A stretch of DNA of 64,000 bases from Nepenthes gracilis (GCA_033239525.1 BSYO01000009.1:15459299-15523298); one strand, 5' to 3'. Positions 11,621 through 24,274 are shown, counted from the stretch's first letter. Notes: a model not told the origin generated them from the sequence alone. A program made the numbers and translations.

Positions 11621-13805
11621 TGTAATATTCCAGATAATAATAATAGTTATAATATATATATATATATATATATATAGGAAAATGAAAGAAAAAAAATAAA
11701 AAAAGAAAAAGAAAAGGAAAAGAAGCGGGAAAACAAATAGGGAGTTGGGGAGAGAGAGTAAGGGGATTAAGGTTTTGCGTAGAGGAAAAATGAGGAAGAG
11801 AAGTAAGAGGAGGAGAGAGGAGAAGGGGTTAGCAGCAGCGGTGGCTTGCCGGTGAGGTTGCGCCATGTGGCAGTGACGCGAGTGGAGCGAGGAAGGAGAA
11901 TCGGCGCGGCATCGACGGCAGCGTAACGGCATTGATGCCGGCTGGGTGAGGCCAGGGAGGACAGTGACAGCCACGTGAGGCAGCGCGGCAGAGCGGTGGC
12001 AGAGGACCGGTGGCAGCAACAGCAGCGGTACGGTGGCCGTGCACAAAGGAGAGAGGAAAGGCAGCGCGCAGGCACGCGTGAGGTAGGAGAGAGAATCACC
12101 TAAATTGGGTGTTTCAGGATATATTTTCTTCAAATTTGTAGAGTATAAAGTCGAGACAAGTATCTTCTAACCCTATTCTTGGTTTTATTTAATTTCTGAT
12201 ACATTTTGACTATTATTGGAGATTTTATTAACATGCATGTATTTTTATATACTTTAAATTCATTAATTATATGCATGCATATATGTTTTACGAGTCGTGC
12301 GGTGATTTTATATGGGTATTTATGATTTGGAGGATTTTCAAACACTCAAACGGTATATATGTATATTTGTGTATCCATATATTGTGGAACCATGAACAAG
12401 GCCGTGTGTTGGTCATCAAGCACGCTGCCGGCGGCGGGGTCACTATGGGACCACGGTGGTCCGAGACCCGATGGGTCGTTATATGTGATCCGAGGCATGA
12501 ATTTTGGTACCGCTTCTAACGGGGAGGCTTAGTTTCAACGGGGACGTATATGATGTGTTCCCCATCCACTGGCAGGAGGGTTGAGACATTTAATAGCTGA
12601 CCTATCCCACTGTGTATTTAAATGAAAACTATCTTAAGAAATTGACGAAAAACTAATATATTCAGACGTCCTAATATATAACTAAAATTTGATATTGCAC
12701 TCAAAATTGCGGGTGGTAAATTATAGTGAGCAAGTTTCTAATTTATGAGAGACAGAGTACATGAATGGCCTTGAACTGCTGGCCTAAATCGTAGCCAAGC
12801 CTTGAACAACTGGCTTAAATTGCAGTCGATATAGCCGTGGTTACAGAACGATGGTAACCCTTCCTCAAATCAGTATTATTGATATTTGATTCTCCGATTT
12901 CGTGCATGCTTTGTATTTCAACATGTATTGCGTGGACTACAATTTGAGATACTTAGTTTGGTCCACAGATGGGCGATAGGAATATCTCGTTCGTATAAAT
13001 ATATGATAAACCTGAAACCTGTTTTGATTTATATTTTAGTTCTGGCGATCTTCTCTTGATTTTTGCATTATGAGATTTAGATTCGGACGATGGTATGTAT
13101 CCCACATGGATGTGGTAACGGTGGCGGCCTATATGACCTCGTGTCATATGATATGATATCGTCTATGATATTTGACCGGATCGTTATTTATTACGATTAT
13201 GTCCCGGAGGGACTATTTGATACGGACGATAATTTAGTACAAGACATCTCCTCAATTTTCGAGAATTTTACGGACCTTGTATTTTAGGTTTTACATGGTT
13301 GTAATGTGCTATCCATTCCCTCTAATTTATATGCACGGTTTTCATATATATGATAATTGCTGAACTCTAAACTCACGTTTTCATATTTTATCCCTTCAAA
13401 CTAGCGGCTTGGATATGCTAGAAGTAGTCTGGATGTGATTTGATGCAGCAGATCTCTATCGGTGAGTAGAAATATTCATATTAGGTATATTTCAAATCTC
13501 GATGATATATTATGATTTTATCTATGGTTGAATGAGGGTTTTGATCCATGTATGGGATATATTGAAATTATAACATTATGTTGATGAGTTGTTATAATGC
13601 TTAATACCATCCTTACGATTGTAGATAGTAGGTCATGTATTATATTTATCCGGATTTATATTCGATGAGGTCTTGTACGTGTCTTATTATATCGAGTCAT
13701 GTATGTGTATAACTGTCACGCTCGAATTTAGTTTTTATAATTGATGAAAATATTATTATCGATTTTATTTTTGACCTACGTATATTTTGTTCATAGGTAG
13801 TGACA
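11621..13805 (+). repeat. Left LTR of element A
   Basis: 2185 bp from TGTAATATTCC to TAGTGACA. Contents in order: a (TA)n tract at about 11651-11677, a purine-rich stretch, a GC-rich part (11820-12080), and a long AT-rich tail. The aligned partner is 17711-19862. The GC-rich part yields several open frames on both strands, which I regard as chance. Confidence 0.93.
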
Positions 13806-13809
13806 GATG

Positions 13810-13820
13810 TGGTATCAGAG
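13810..13820 (+). other. Primer binding site of element A
   Basis: TGGTATCAGAG, complementary to the 3' end of initiator tRNA-Met, four bases after the left LTR end. Confidence 0.9.
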
Positions 13821-14689
13821 AAAAAGTCGTAAGGAAATGTATTTTTAGGTTATCTTGGGTAAAAAAATGATCCAATATTTGGCACGATAAGCGTAGCCTA
13901 TGGTGAAGAATGAAAGTTTGGGTTCACAAAGGGTTAGAATTCGAATCATGAAGTAGATTAATTGGTTGTGATGAGTCGCATAAGAGACATAATGGGTGAT
14001 TCGATTCTGTAACCATATAAGAGTTTGGTTGCAATGTGAAGGATGATCTATTAGGGATAAGATGGAGTGCCATTCGAATGATTAAGAGTGAGTAAGTTTA
14101 AAAAACTTTTTGGATATCTGATCCAATTAAGGCTTAAATTGAGCTTCAAAAGGTGGAGGACGTATTTCAAGTTTTTGATTGTTCAGATAAAGCTCGATCT
14201 ATTGCTCATGAGTTGGAGAGTGAGGCAAGCCAGTGATGGGCTTCTCAGTACTGCATTCCACTTCTTATGATTTTGGTGGAGGTAATTTTTGGAAGTCACT
14301 CCCCGTTTGACATTCAGGATAGTAAGGACAGTAAATTAGTTGGTGAAGGCACGAAAATAAGTATGTGACCTTTGAGATTATTTGTAAATATTATATACTT
14401 TTATAATTTCTAAAATGAGTTTGATAATGTCTACCCCCGATGGGTAAACCTTTAATCTGTTGGCAAGTCGTCATACTAGTATAGATAATTTCAGTAGGAA
14501 TATTCTGATTTATAATATGAGTTGTGAATTTTGAGTTTGAGTAAGAGCTGATTGAGAGGCAATAAAATTGATATTGTTTTGCTTGCAATTAATTGATGAG
14601 AATGTATGCCGAGTTTAGTTGAAATATGTAGCTACATCTATGAGTCATTTTGTGGTCATTAAAAATCTTCTGATTGCATGATAATTTGA

Positions 14690-15345
14690 GACAATTTCTT
14701 AGCGGATTAGCCTGGATTGTCTTCTGATCGGTAATAGAGGTGGTTATTGAGGTTGTGTTGGGAGTGACATCGATTTCGAGGACCTTGCATAAAAATTATT
14801 GAGGCATTGGTCAATTATTTTACTGTGGGTACTTTAATGCTTTTGGGATGAGTTAGATGAATTGATGAGGTTATCTATGAATTATTAAAAATTTAATTCG
14901 TTTGGAAAATGAATCATTTGATAAAGAATGTTAGAAATTGATAGGTAATTTGTTTGATCAATAGTTAGAGCTCGATATTCTCCAAATCGATCTGAATTTT
15001 GAGTATTGTTAATTAAGATGATCAAGAGATTGTGCCAGAGAGAGCCTTCAAGATAAAGTTACGGTCATTGTGAGCTTCGGTGGTGCTTTGTATTAGTGAT
15101 TTTGTTGGCGTCCTTTATGTATCTTATGAATCGGATCTTTCAACCGTATTTGGGTCTATTTGTGATAGTTTCATTAATGATATCTTGATTTGTTTGAGAA
15201 AATTTAAGTGGGAAATGAAGTTTGTTTGAAGACTGTGACATGAGGTTCGAGAAAATGAATGGTAGTTTATTATTTGCCCATTTGAGAAGATATGAGTTTG
15301 GTTGAAAGTAGTGTTATTTTGGGCGTGCTGTTTCTTCGATAGCAC
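14690..15345 (+). pseudogene. Element A reverse transcriptase remnant
   Basis: Near 14705 the plus strand reads LAWIVF.SVIEVVIEVVLG followed by SISRT, the degraded run-in to gypsy RT. Near 15085 it reads ASFMYLMNRIFQPYLG, then FINDILI, corresponding to the FIDDILI catalytic box with the first aspartate changed to asparagine. Multiple stops and shifts are present, so it is non-functional. About 0.9 kb between PBS and this point has no clear gag. Confidence 0.75.
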
Positions 15346-15639
15346 ATTTATAGTTTAAGAGAAGATTGAAGCGGTGGCCCGTTGGGAATGGCCATCATTT
15401 GTTACGAAGGGGTGTAATTTTTTTGGTCTAGTTAAATCTGTTGAGTGATTTGTTGAAAATTCCTTGAGAATTGTAGCTTCCATATGATATTTGGTTTCGA
15501 AGCGAATGGTGTTTATTGGAACAGTAATTGTGAGGGGAGCTTTCAAGAAATGAATGGCGGATTATCGATAAGGACAATTTGGTCGATCCCTGATGGATCA
15601 AGTTAATCTATGGTAGGTAGTGATATTTTTAAAGAAGAT

Positions 15640-15975
15640 TTGAGGTTATATTTAGATGCAGCGTATTCGGGTGATTGTCTATGGGTTACAGCAGTTGAAT
15701 ATCTATGATCAGAATTACTCCACTTATGACTTGGAGTTAGCAGTTGAGGTCTTTGCTTTGAGGATTTAGAAATATTATTTGTATGGAGATAATTATAATT
15801 CAATTTGATTATACAGGTTTGAAGAAATTATTTTAGAAAAGGAGTTAATCATGTGGCAATGTAAGTGGGTGGATCGCTTAAGGATTGTGATAGTGAGTTT
15901 CTGTGTTAGCCGAGAAGGAGAATATTATTGGTGATGTTTTGGGCCGGAAGCTTTCGAATTTGATATGCCATATGT
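15640..15975 (+). pseudogene. Element A RNase H remnant
   Basis: The reading contains YDQNYSTYDLELAVEVFALRI, then KYYLYGDNY and KELIMWQCKWVDRL, which are the ordered RNase H blocks of chromovirus-type gypsy elements (YPTHDLELAAVVFAL, HYLYG, KELNMRQRRWLE). A stop follows FALRI and further shifts occur. Confidence 0.8.
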
Positions 15976-16059
15976 TCATAAGAGAAAGCGGAGTATGAGT
16001 AGCCACCTTGATTTTTGCTTCAAGATTGTCAATGACGATTAAAAATACGGACGCAGTTT

Positions 16060-17650
16060 GGGTATTTATGGATTGGTTGTCGAGGCTGGCCCATTTATAG
16101 CCAATTTGGATGATGTATTTGGATGAAAAGGTGGCTCGTCGGTATGCCAACGAGATAATTAGGTTGCAGGATATTCCAATTTTGAGGTTTCGATTGTGAT
16201 CTGATGTTGTGCAGAATTTCGACGCATGCTCACATAAAAATTTGAGCACCAGGTTAAAATTTGGTATGGCGATAATTTGTAGTCTAATGATTAATCTAAG
16301 TACTACAGTAGAAGCATATGGGTTCGTAGCTCTCAGTTGTAAGATTCGATTTGGATTTTTAGGTAGAGAATCTGATTTGAAGACATTGATTATGTGGATG
16401 TTTTGTCGAGTCTTGCGATTTTGAAGAAGTGACGGTTTCGATTGGATTGGTCTAAAATTTCACGAAGTAGAAGGAGATTTTTGCCAACAAAGTGGTAGGA
16501 TTGGGCTCCGAACGAAACTCTTTTCTACGGAAGAAGTTTTTGTGAAGATCAGAAGTGAAATTCTTTTTGTTCGAGTGGTCATGAAGTTGGACGCGGTCAA
16601 GTAGAGCCTCGATTGATGGATGAAAGCTCAGGGGGTGATTGAGGTTGTCAGCAGCTTTTGTGGAATTTGAGTGCTCTAATTTCGTACGGAACATTGAAGA
16701 TTCTCTTCTAAGCATAGTGGTGAGTTGTTCATACGTCTTATGCCTAAAGGCAGAAGCCAAGATGAAGAAGCCTTCGAGATTTACTTACCAAACAAAAAGA
16801 AGCTTTTGAGATTTTATTTCTGGTCTGCATTGGACAGTGAGAAATTTTGTGGCAATTTGGATGATGATGGATAAGCTGATGAAGTCAGCTTGTTGCTTAC
16901 TGATCAGAAAGTCATTCTCGAGTTTGGCCGTCAACACTTTATTGAAATGAGGAGATTCCAATATATTCTAATTTTGAGTCCCTTGATTGCAATCGGAAGC
17001 AGATGATCGATCAGAATTGTGCTGTAGAAGCGTGTGGTTCACAGCTATCGGTTACAAGATTTAATTTGATGATTGAAAGAAGAAATCAGAGTTACAACTC
17101 AATTAAATGTTCAAGAAGAGTGGTCAAATATTTTTGAAAGTATTATAAAGAAAGGAATTTCGCGTTTCAGGGACAAATGATAGATTGAGGTTGAGGTTTG
17201 ATTGGCCTTTTGAGGTTTTACAGCGATTTGAAGAGTTGGCCAACAGATTGGCGTTGCCACGAATTTGGCGGAATCATTATGATGTGTTTTGTGTATGTAA
17301 GTTGAGAGAAATATGGGTTGATCCATGGCATATGATCGAGTATGAATTATTGCTTATTTCGATGTGTTATTTTATTTTGAGATTTCGGCTCATATTTTTC
17401 AAGGCAAAAGGGATCAAATATTGAAGAATAAAACGATCATTTTGGTTATGATGTATTTGAAAAATCTTTCGGTTGAGAAATTTGTATATGATCCGTCCTA
17501 TGTGATTAAGTTTGAGTCGTTAAAAATTGGGAAAAATTTATTGTATGTTGGGATTTTGGTTCCGATATTGGGATAGAAAGATCAAGTATTGAGAATTAGA
17601 TTTTGGGAGGAATCATTTGGTTGAGGTGAAGTTCGGAAGAATTGTCCTTA
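16060..17650 (+). pseudogene. Element A integrase remnant with duplicated C-terminus
   Basis: MMYLDEKVARRYANEIIRLQ at about 16110-16170 matches the integrase segment before the second catalytic aspartate, and a degraded SDRD equivalent follows near 16197. The C-terminal region starts near 17185: RFDWPFEVLQRF, ELANRLALPRIWRNHYDVF and VDPWHMIEYE. A second copy of the last part follows 169 bp later: YDVF at 17447, then VYDPSYVIKFESLKIGK. The order after it (ILGRKDQVLR) is normal. Frames are broken throughout. Confidence 0.75.
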
Positions 17651-17694
17651 CCTGTTCAAGAATTAATATGCGTAAATTTCAAAGATGAATTTTT

Positions 17695-17710
17695 TGTAAG
17701 GAGGGGAGAA
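17695..17710 (+). other. Polypurine tract of element A
   Basis: The purine run TAAGGAGGGGAGAA abuts the right LTR and is nearly identical to the tract before the right LTR of element B (41381-41394). It primes plus-strand DNA synthesis. Confidence 0.8.
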
Positions 17711-17745
17711 TAAAATATTCCGGATAATAATAATTATTACAATAA

Positions 17746-17780
<35 letters not shown>

Positions 17781-19862
17781 AAAAGGAAAGAAAAAAAAGA
17801 GAAAAAAAGAAAAAGAAAAAAAAAGGAAGGGGGAAAACAGAGAGGGAGTCGGCGAGAGAGAGTAAGGGGATTAGGATTTTGCACAGATGAAGAAGGAAGG
17901 AGGAGGAGGAGAGGAGAAGGGGTCGGCAGCTGCAGTGGCTTGTCGGTGAGGCCGCGGCATGCAACGGCAATGCGAGCGGTGCGAGGGAGAAAGATGGTAG
18001 CACAACGGCGCCGACGCCGGCTGGGTGAGGACGAGGAGGCTGGCAACAACCACGTGAGGTGGTGTGGTGGAGCGGAATTAGAGGACCAGTGGCAACAACG
18101 GCAGCAGCGCGGTAGCCATGCGCAGAAAAGAGAGGAAGGGCAGCGCGTAGATGCGGGTGAGGTAGGAGAGAAAATTGCCTGAATCAGGTGTTTCGGAATA
18201 TCCTTTCTTCAAATCTACAGAGTATGAAATCGATGCAAATATCCTCTAGCCCTATTCTTTGTCTGATTTAATTTCTAATGCATTTTGATTACTGTTGGAG
18301 ATTTTATTAACATGTATGTATTTTTATATACCCTCAATTTATTAATTATATACATACATGTATGTTTTATAGGTCGTACGGTGGTTTTATATGAGTATGT
18401 ATGATTTGGAGGGTTTTCAGATACCTGGACGGTATATATGTATATTTGTGTATCCGTATATTATGAAACCATGAATCAAGCCGTGTGTCGGTCCACACGC
18501 ATGTTGTCGGCGGCAGGGTCACTACAGGACCATCATGGTCCGAGACCCGATGGATCGTTATATGTGATTCGAGACATGAGTTTTGGTACCGCTCCAGACG
18601 GGGACGTATATGATGTGGCCCCCTTCCACTGGTAGGATGGTTGAGGCGTTTAGTAGCTGACCTACCCCACTGTATATTTAAATGAGAACCGTCATAAGTA
18701 ATTGACGAAAAACTAATATATTCAGACGTCCTAATATATAACTAAAACTTGAAGTTGCATCCAAAATCATGTGTGGTAAAATATAGTAAGCAAGTTCCTA
18801 ATCTATGGGAGACAGAGTATATGAATGGCCTTGAACTACTGGCCTAAATTGTAGTCGAGCCTTGAACTGCTGACTTAAATCGCTGACGATATAGACGTGA
18901 TTATCGGACGATGGTAACCCTTAAGTCGGTATTATTGATCTTTAGTTTTTTGATTTCGTACATATTTTGTTTTTCTACATATATTGCGTGGACTATAATT
19001 TGAGATACTTAGTTTGGCCCACGGATGGGCGATAGGAATGTCTCGTACGTATAAATCTGTGATAAACACAGAACGTATTTGGATTTATATTTTAGTTTCG
19101 ACGGTCTTCTCTCGATTTCTACATTATGAGATTTAGATTCGGACGACGGTATGTGTCCCACACGGATGTGGTGACAGTTGCAGCCTAGTGACCTCGGATT
19201 ATATGATATGATATCGTCTATGATATTTGACCGGATCGTTATTTATTACGATTATATTCCAGATGGACTGTTTGATATGAATGATAATTTAGTATGACAC
19301 ATCTCCTCGATTTTCAGAGATTTTACGGACCTTATATTTTATGTTTTTTATACGGTTGTAATGTGTTATCCCTTCGCTCTGATTTATATACACTGTTTTC
19401 ATATATATGATACTTATTGAGTTTTAGGCTCATACTTTCATATTTTATCCCTTTAAACTAGTGACATGGATACGCTTACAGCAGTTCGGATGTGATTTGA
19501 TACAGTAGATCTCCATCGGTGAGTAGAGATGTTCATATTGGGTATGTTTCAGATCTCAAGAATATATTATGGTTTTGTCTATGGTTGAATAAGAGCTTTG
19601 ATACATGTATGAGAGATATTGGAATTATTGTATTTTATTGATGAGTTGTTATAATGTTCAATGCCTCCCTTACGATTGTGGATAGTAGTTCATGTATTAT
19701 ATTTGTCCGAATTTATATCCGATGAGGTCTTATGCGGGTCTTATTATATCGGGTCCTGTATGTGTATGGCTGTTACGCTCGGGTTAAATTTTTATGGTTA
19801 ATGAAAATATTATTATTGATTTTAGTTTTGACATATATATATTATATTCTTTGGTTGTGACA
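17711..19862 (+). repeat. Right LTR of element A
   Basis: 2152 bp, beginning TAAAATATTCC (TG lost to TA) and ending TTGTGACA. It matches the left LTR throughout, including the (TA)n tract at about 17751-17778, the GA-rich and GC-rich blocks, and the block around 'agacgtcctaatatataact'. Confidence 0.93.
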
Positions 19863-20859
19863 ATAATTCAGCTTATGCATATTAAATTACAAATATTCAA
19901 GATTATACACGACATATATATTATAGATTAAAGCATAAGTGAACTATTGGATGAATTTGAGGCATGAATAGTTTAAAAATCATCAAAAATTTAACAATTA
20001 GTATAGAAATTTAGCTCACTAATTTTTTTTAGCAGTTTATTTAAATATGCAAAGCATTTCATGAAGAATTCTAGTGCATGCAGGGTGTTTACTTCAAGTT
20101 TTTGAACATATAAGGTCTTATATACGAGATTCAAGCATTAAAGAAATATATATCTTAAAATCAAAGCACACATGAAGCTTTATTATAGAATTTCAGCACA
20201 TATGTGTACTGTTTATGAGTTATTATGAACTTAAGTATAAGTTATTATGAAATGTTGCTGTAAAATCATGAAAATAAACATGCATGCTGAGTATGATAAT
20301 ATAACTTTGAAAATATTAACATAATTAAGGGAACAATAATTGCTCATGAAAGTTGAAAATGAATGGTAACAATGGAAGGAGAGTATAAAGTGCATTTACC
20401 TTTTTTCCAAATTCATCAAATTCTAGCTTTGAGTCACTTAAATTAAACTTTCTCAAACTTTCTCACTCTTCCTCTCTCTTTTCCTCGGTTGCTTCTCTCT
20501 CTAGCTCTCAAAAATCATTAAAAATGATAAAAATCTGAGCCAGATCTCCTTATATACTGCTTTGCACTCGTGCACAACTCGAACTTGCATGGGTGCTAGG
20601 CCTCGAGTTTACTACGCCCAACTCATTCATTAGGTGTGCATAGCTACTACCAACAATCATTCAAATGGTTCTCGAGTGAGCCTCAAGTGCTGAGCCACTA
20701 CTTTTGGCGCTCAAGTGTAAGTCAAGCCTAGTTTAAGCGCTGAGTTAACCGATTTATTTTTTAACTTTTGACTCAACATTTTTATATCTTTTGACCTTAA
20801 CTTTAATTATATTAGTTTAGTTACCCACAATTATCATAATAAAGAACTCGCGCCTTACA
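19863..20859 (-). repeat. Left (3') LTR of element C, second part
   Basis: Resumes with ATAATTCAGC after element A and aligns with 25556-26543 of the right LTR. It ends CGCCTTACA, matching GGGTCTTACA at 26543. A TATATAAGG box on the minus strand at about 20551-20559 (right copy near 26235) fits the LTR promoter. Confidence 0.9.
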
Positions 20860-21057
20860 TTCCTTCATCTTATAAAAATTTCATCATCAAAATTTATAGA
20901 GATTAAACATACCTCAATGGGGAAACAAATGCAGGCATTTCTCCTGAATCTCATCTTCTTGCTTCCACATAACTTCTTCAAAAGAATGCTTCCGCCATGA
21001 AACTTTCACTAACGGAATGATCTTCGTCGGAAACACTTGGTCTCTTCGACCAATAAT

Positions 21058-21850
21058 TTAAACCAGTTCCTCGATATAAGTCAAATCTTTATTAACCCTC
21101 AACGACTTATACTCAATGATGTGTGACAGATCGAATATATACTTCCACAACATTGACATGTATAAAATATTATTCACCTCTCCAGAATTTGGCGGCAAAA
21201 CTAATCCGTAGGGCGCTTTACCAATCTTCTTCAAGATTTTAAATAGTCTAATGGATCTCGTTTCAAATTTTTCTTTTATCCCAAACCTTTCTATTCCCTT
21301 TGATGGAGAGATCTTCAAAAATACATAATCACTTACCTCAAAATTCAGTTCCGATCTTCTTCAGAAGCGTTAACTTTTTTGTCGACTCTTAGCAACCTTT
21401 AATATCTCGTGGATCAACCAAATCTTCTCTGACATCTTCTAAATGACTTTCGATCCTAGCAACCTTCTATCTTTGATATCCTCCTAATAAATCAGATATT
21501 GACATTTTCTCCCATGCAATGCTTTGAATGGAGCTATACCAATGCTTGCCAGATAGCTGTTATTAAAAGTAAATTTTGCCAATGCCAGGTAATCATCCGA
21601 ATTACCTTTCATCTTCAATATTGAAACTCTTAACATATTTTCTAAAATATAAATCCTACGTGTCGATTGCCCATCTATTTGAGGATTATATATTGTACTA
21701 AATTTTAGTTTGTCCCCAATTCACGTTGTAAACTTTTTTAAAACTTAGACACGGATCTCGAGTCTCAATTGGACACAACGGATGCTGACACACAATAAAA
21801 TCTTACTACTTCATTAATATATAATCTAGCCAATCAATCCCTTAAAAATG
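21058..21850 (-). pseudogene. Element C integrase core end and C-terminal domain
   Basis: From about 21840 the minus strand shows the tail of the integrase core (YLALAKFTFNNSYLASIGIAPFKALHGRKC near 21480-21600). The open stretch 21318-21058 then carries KILKKIGKAPYGLVLPPNSGEVNNILYMSMLWKYIFDLSHIIEYKSL, matching the gypsy integrase C-terminus. Integrase joins cDNA to the chromosome. Its N-terminal zinc finger is deleted. Confidence 0.85.
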
Positions 21851-22123
21851 TCATCCGAAACTTCTAACTTCGGTTACTATCAACAGACGGCTCCAATCAA
21901 TGATAGCCTCAATCTTTTTAGGATCAACTGAAATACCTTCCTTCAAAATAGCATGCCCCAAATACATAACTTCTTTAAACCAAAGCTCATACTTCTTCAA
22001 TTTAGCACACAACTTCCTTTCCTGAAGTGTTTGGAGCATAATCATCAAATGTATTTCGTGCTCTTTATAACTTTTTGAATAGATCATGATGTCACCAGTA
22101 AATACAACCACAAACTTGTCCAA
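21851..22123 (-). pseudogene. Element C reverse transcriptase palm region
   Basis: DKFVVVFTGDIMIYSKSYKEHEIHL corresponds to the RT catalytic box (normally FIDDIL; here FTGDIM, so the first catalytic Asp is lost). KYELWFKEVMYLGHAILKEGISVDPKKIEAI is the connection that follows. The reading ends at VTEVRSF, where the RNase H domain should follow but does not. Confidence 0.88.
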
Positions 22124-22498
22124 CTAGGATTAAAGCACCCTATTCATCAAATCCATGAAAATTGTAGGAGTGTTAGTTAAACCAAAATGCAGCTACAAAA
22201 ACTTATAGTGCCGATAACCCCTTCAAAATGCTAATTTCACAGCGTCTCTCTACTTAATCCTCAATTGATGATATTTCAAATAGAGATCGATCTTTGAAAA
22301 TATTTGAACACCTTACAATTGATCAAATAGGTCATCTATCATTAGCAACAAATACTTGTTCTTGATGGTAATCTTGTTCAATTCTTGGCAAACAATGCAC
22401 AATCTCTTGGACTAGTCCTTCTTCTTCACAAATAGCACTGGGATACCCCACAGCGACATATTGGGCCAAATAAATCTTTTCTCCAACAACTCTTACAA

Positions 22499-23056
22499 TT
22501 ATTGGTTCAACTCCATCAATTTTGCTGGTGCCATTCGATAGGGTGTCTTTGATAAAGGTGCCACTCTAGGCACAATTTTGCTCTCAAACTCAATTTTACA
22601 ATGTGATGATAATTCTAATAAATCTTTTAAAAAAATACCCTCAATTTCGCATACCATCAGAATATCTTGACTAGTGACACTATGACTCCCAATAGTGCTC
22701 ATATAAGCCAAATATGCTTGACAACTATTTTTCATTAAATGACGAGCATGTAAAGTTGAAATTAAATAGGGGGACTCTTTTTGCATTACACCTTTAATAT
22801 AAAATGGTTTACACCCCAAAATGGTGAAATAGACTCTTTTGTGGAAATAATTGACACTGGAATGGTAACTTACTAACCAATCTATACCTAGAAAGACATC
22901 AAAATTATACATATCTAACAAAATTAAATCTATGGCCAACTGTAACCCATTAACCCAAATAATATGCCTCGGGTACACAATATTTACAACCACAGACGAT
23001 CCCGTAGGTATTGACACAACTAGTACATAGTCCAAAATCCTTAGGGGTGACAACAA
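22499..23056 (-). pseudogene. Element C protease end and RT start
   Basis: An open stretch of 185 codons. MYNFDVFLGIDWLVSYHSSVNY is the C-terminal signature of gypsy protease (DFDVILGMDWL). EFESKIVPRVAPLSKTPYRMAPAKLMEL near the end is the run-in to RT. The linker between them has the usual length of chromovirus-type elements. The catalytic DSG of protease lies farther upstream and is not clear. Confidence 0.85.
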
Positions 23057-23183
23057 ATGATGAACAAACCTTGAAAAATAGAGGAATACATAGACCCCGA
23101 ATATAAAAGTACATGAGTTGGAGTATTGAATATAGTGAGGTTACCTTCCACGACATTAGACGACGTCTCCACATCTTGTATCG

Positions 23184-23380
23184 TCACGACAAAAGCTCAA
23201 CCATGTGTATTAGGCTTCTTCGCCATTGGCCTCTTGGGATGAGGGCAGTCTTTGATCTTGTGGTCAAGCTAATCACAGTTGAAACAAACTCCCAAAACTT
23301 TGAAATAGGGCCTACCTCAATTAAATTTCTCACAATATGGGCATGCAGACGTGGATGGTTCCAGGCCCGGTACTGTCTAA
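23184..23380 (-). pseudogene. Element C zinc-knuckle region
   Basis: The minus strand encodes CPYCEKF and then CFNCD-stop-LDHKIKDC, a CX2CX4HX4C knuckle with a stop at the second residue after the second cysteine. It lies between gag and protease, where an RNA-binding nucleocapsid knuckle is expected. Confidence 0.75.
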
Positions 23381-23559
23381 TCCTCAACTGTCTTCTTCCC
23401 TTTCTTTGCCGATTTTTCTTTCTTATGGGATCCTCCTGATCCCAACTTCTGGCTGAAAATTTGACCTCCATGGTTGGCCGTCTTCTTCTAAAAAAAACTT
23501 TTCCCTTTTGAGTTTCTTTTTAAATAGGAAAGCTCAATTCCGAACATCTTTATATGTCC

Positions 23560-23900
23560 TCAACTTTAGGGTCACAAGTTGCTTCCTAATCTCATTCTTC
23601 AGACCTTGCTAAAATTTTCCTACCTTCCTCACCATATCATGCACCATGTGTGGAGTATAGTACGACAACTCTATAAATTTTACATCATACTCAGTTACGG
23701 CCCAATTTTCTTGCCTCAACCGTGCAAATTCATCTTCTTTCTCCTCCCGCAGACTAGTCGGAAAGTATTTGTCCATACAAGCTTCAACAAACATGTCCCA
23801 CATTATCCCATGGTCTTCCAAGCCCATAGCTCGCTTCCTTATGGACTACTAATGATCCACCTCACCTTCTCATTTGTATGTGGTGAACAATACTTTATCT
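23560..23900 (-). pseudogene. Element C gag fragment
   Basis: The open stretch 23827-23609 reads FVEACMDKYFPTSLREEKEDEFARLRQENWAVTEYDVKF, the typical retrotransposon gag segment (F...Y.P...R..K..EF..L.QG..SV.EY...F). It continues toward YTPHMV and MVRKVGKF. Upstream and downstream parts of the gag can be followed only through frameshifts. Confidence 0.85.
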
Positions 23901-24274
23901 CCTTCACGGAAACGAATCACCGTGAACACTTTTTTCATCCTCCAGATCCAATTAACCGCCTTCATTGGGTCCAGATCACCCATAAATTTGAAAACCCTTT
24001 TGTTGGTGAATCAATTATAAGCTAAGACTCTTAGATTCACTGGCATCGGGATTGGTTCTAGGTTAGGCTGCCTCGAACCATTGACTCCATGACATCAGTC
24101 ATCCTTGCCATAAAGTCCATATATTGCTCCCCATGAACTAGACAAAAGTTTGATCCAGGGTTACCTCCAAATCCTACCATCTTTTAGTCCTATCACAAAA
24201 ATACATTAATCAAATTAGAATCCTCAAAACAAAATCAATTAGATTCAATCCTTAAAGCATCTCCTTATGAATTT

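Larger units (their letters stand above)
11621..19862 (+). mobile_element. Ty3/gypsy element A with 2.2 kb LTRs, inserted in LTR of C
   Basis: Left LTR 11621-13805, right LTR 17711-19862, PBS TGGTATCAGAG at 13810-13820, polypurine tract just before 17711, and a perfect 5-bp target duplication ATAAT at 11616-11620 and 19863-19867. The interior (13806-17710) contains decayed plus-strand RT, RNase H and integrase. No frame is intact. Confidence 0.95.

Noticed and set aside
11603..12133. Minus-strand frame of 176 codons and overlapping frames in the LTR of element A
   Set aside because: It lies in the GC-rich part of an LTR, ends in an Ile/Tyr run from the TA tract, and the equivalent region in the other LTR does not preserve the frame.
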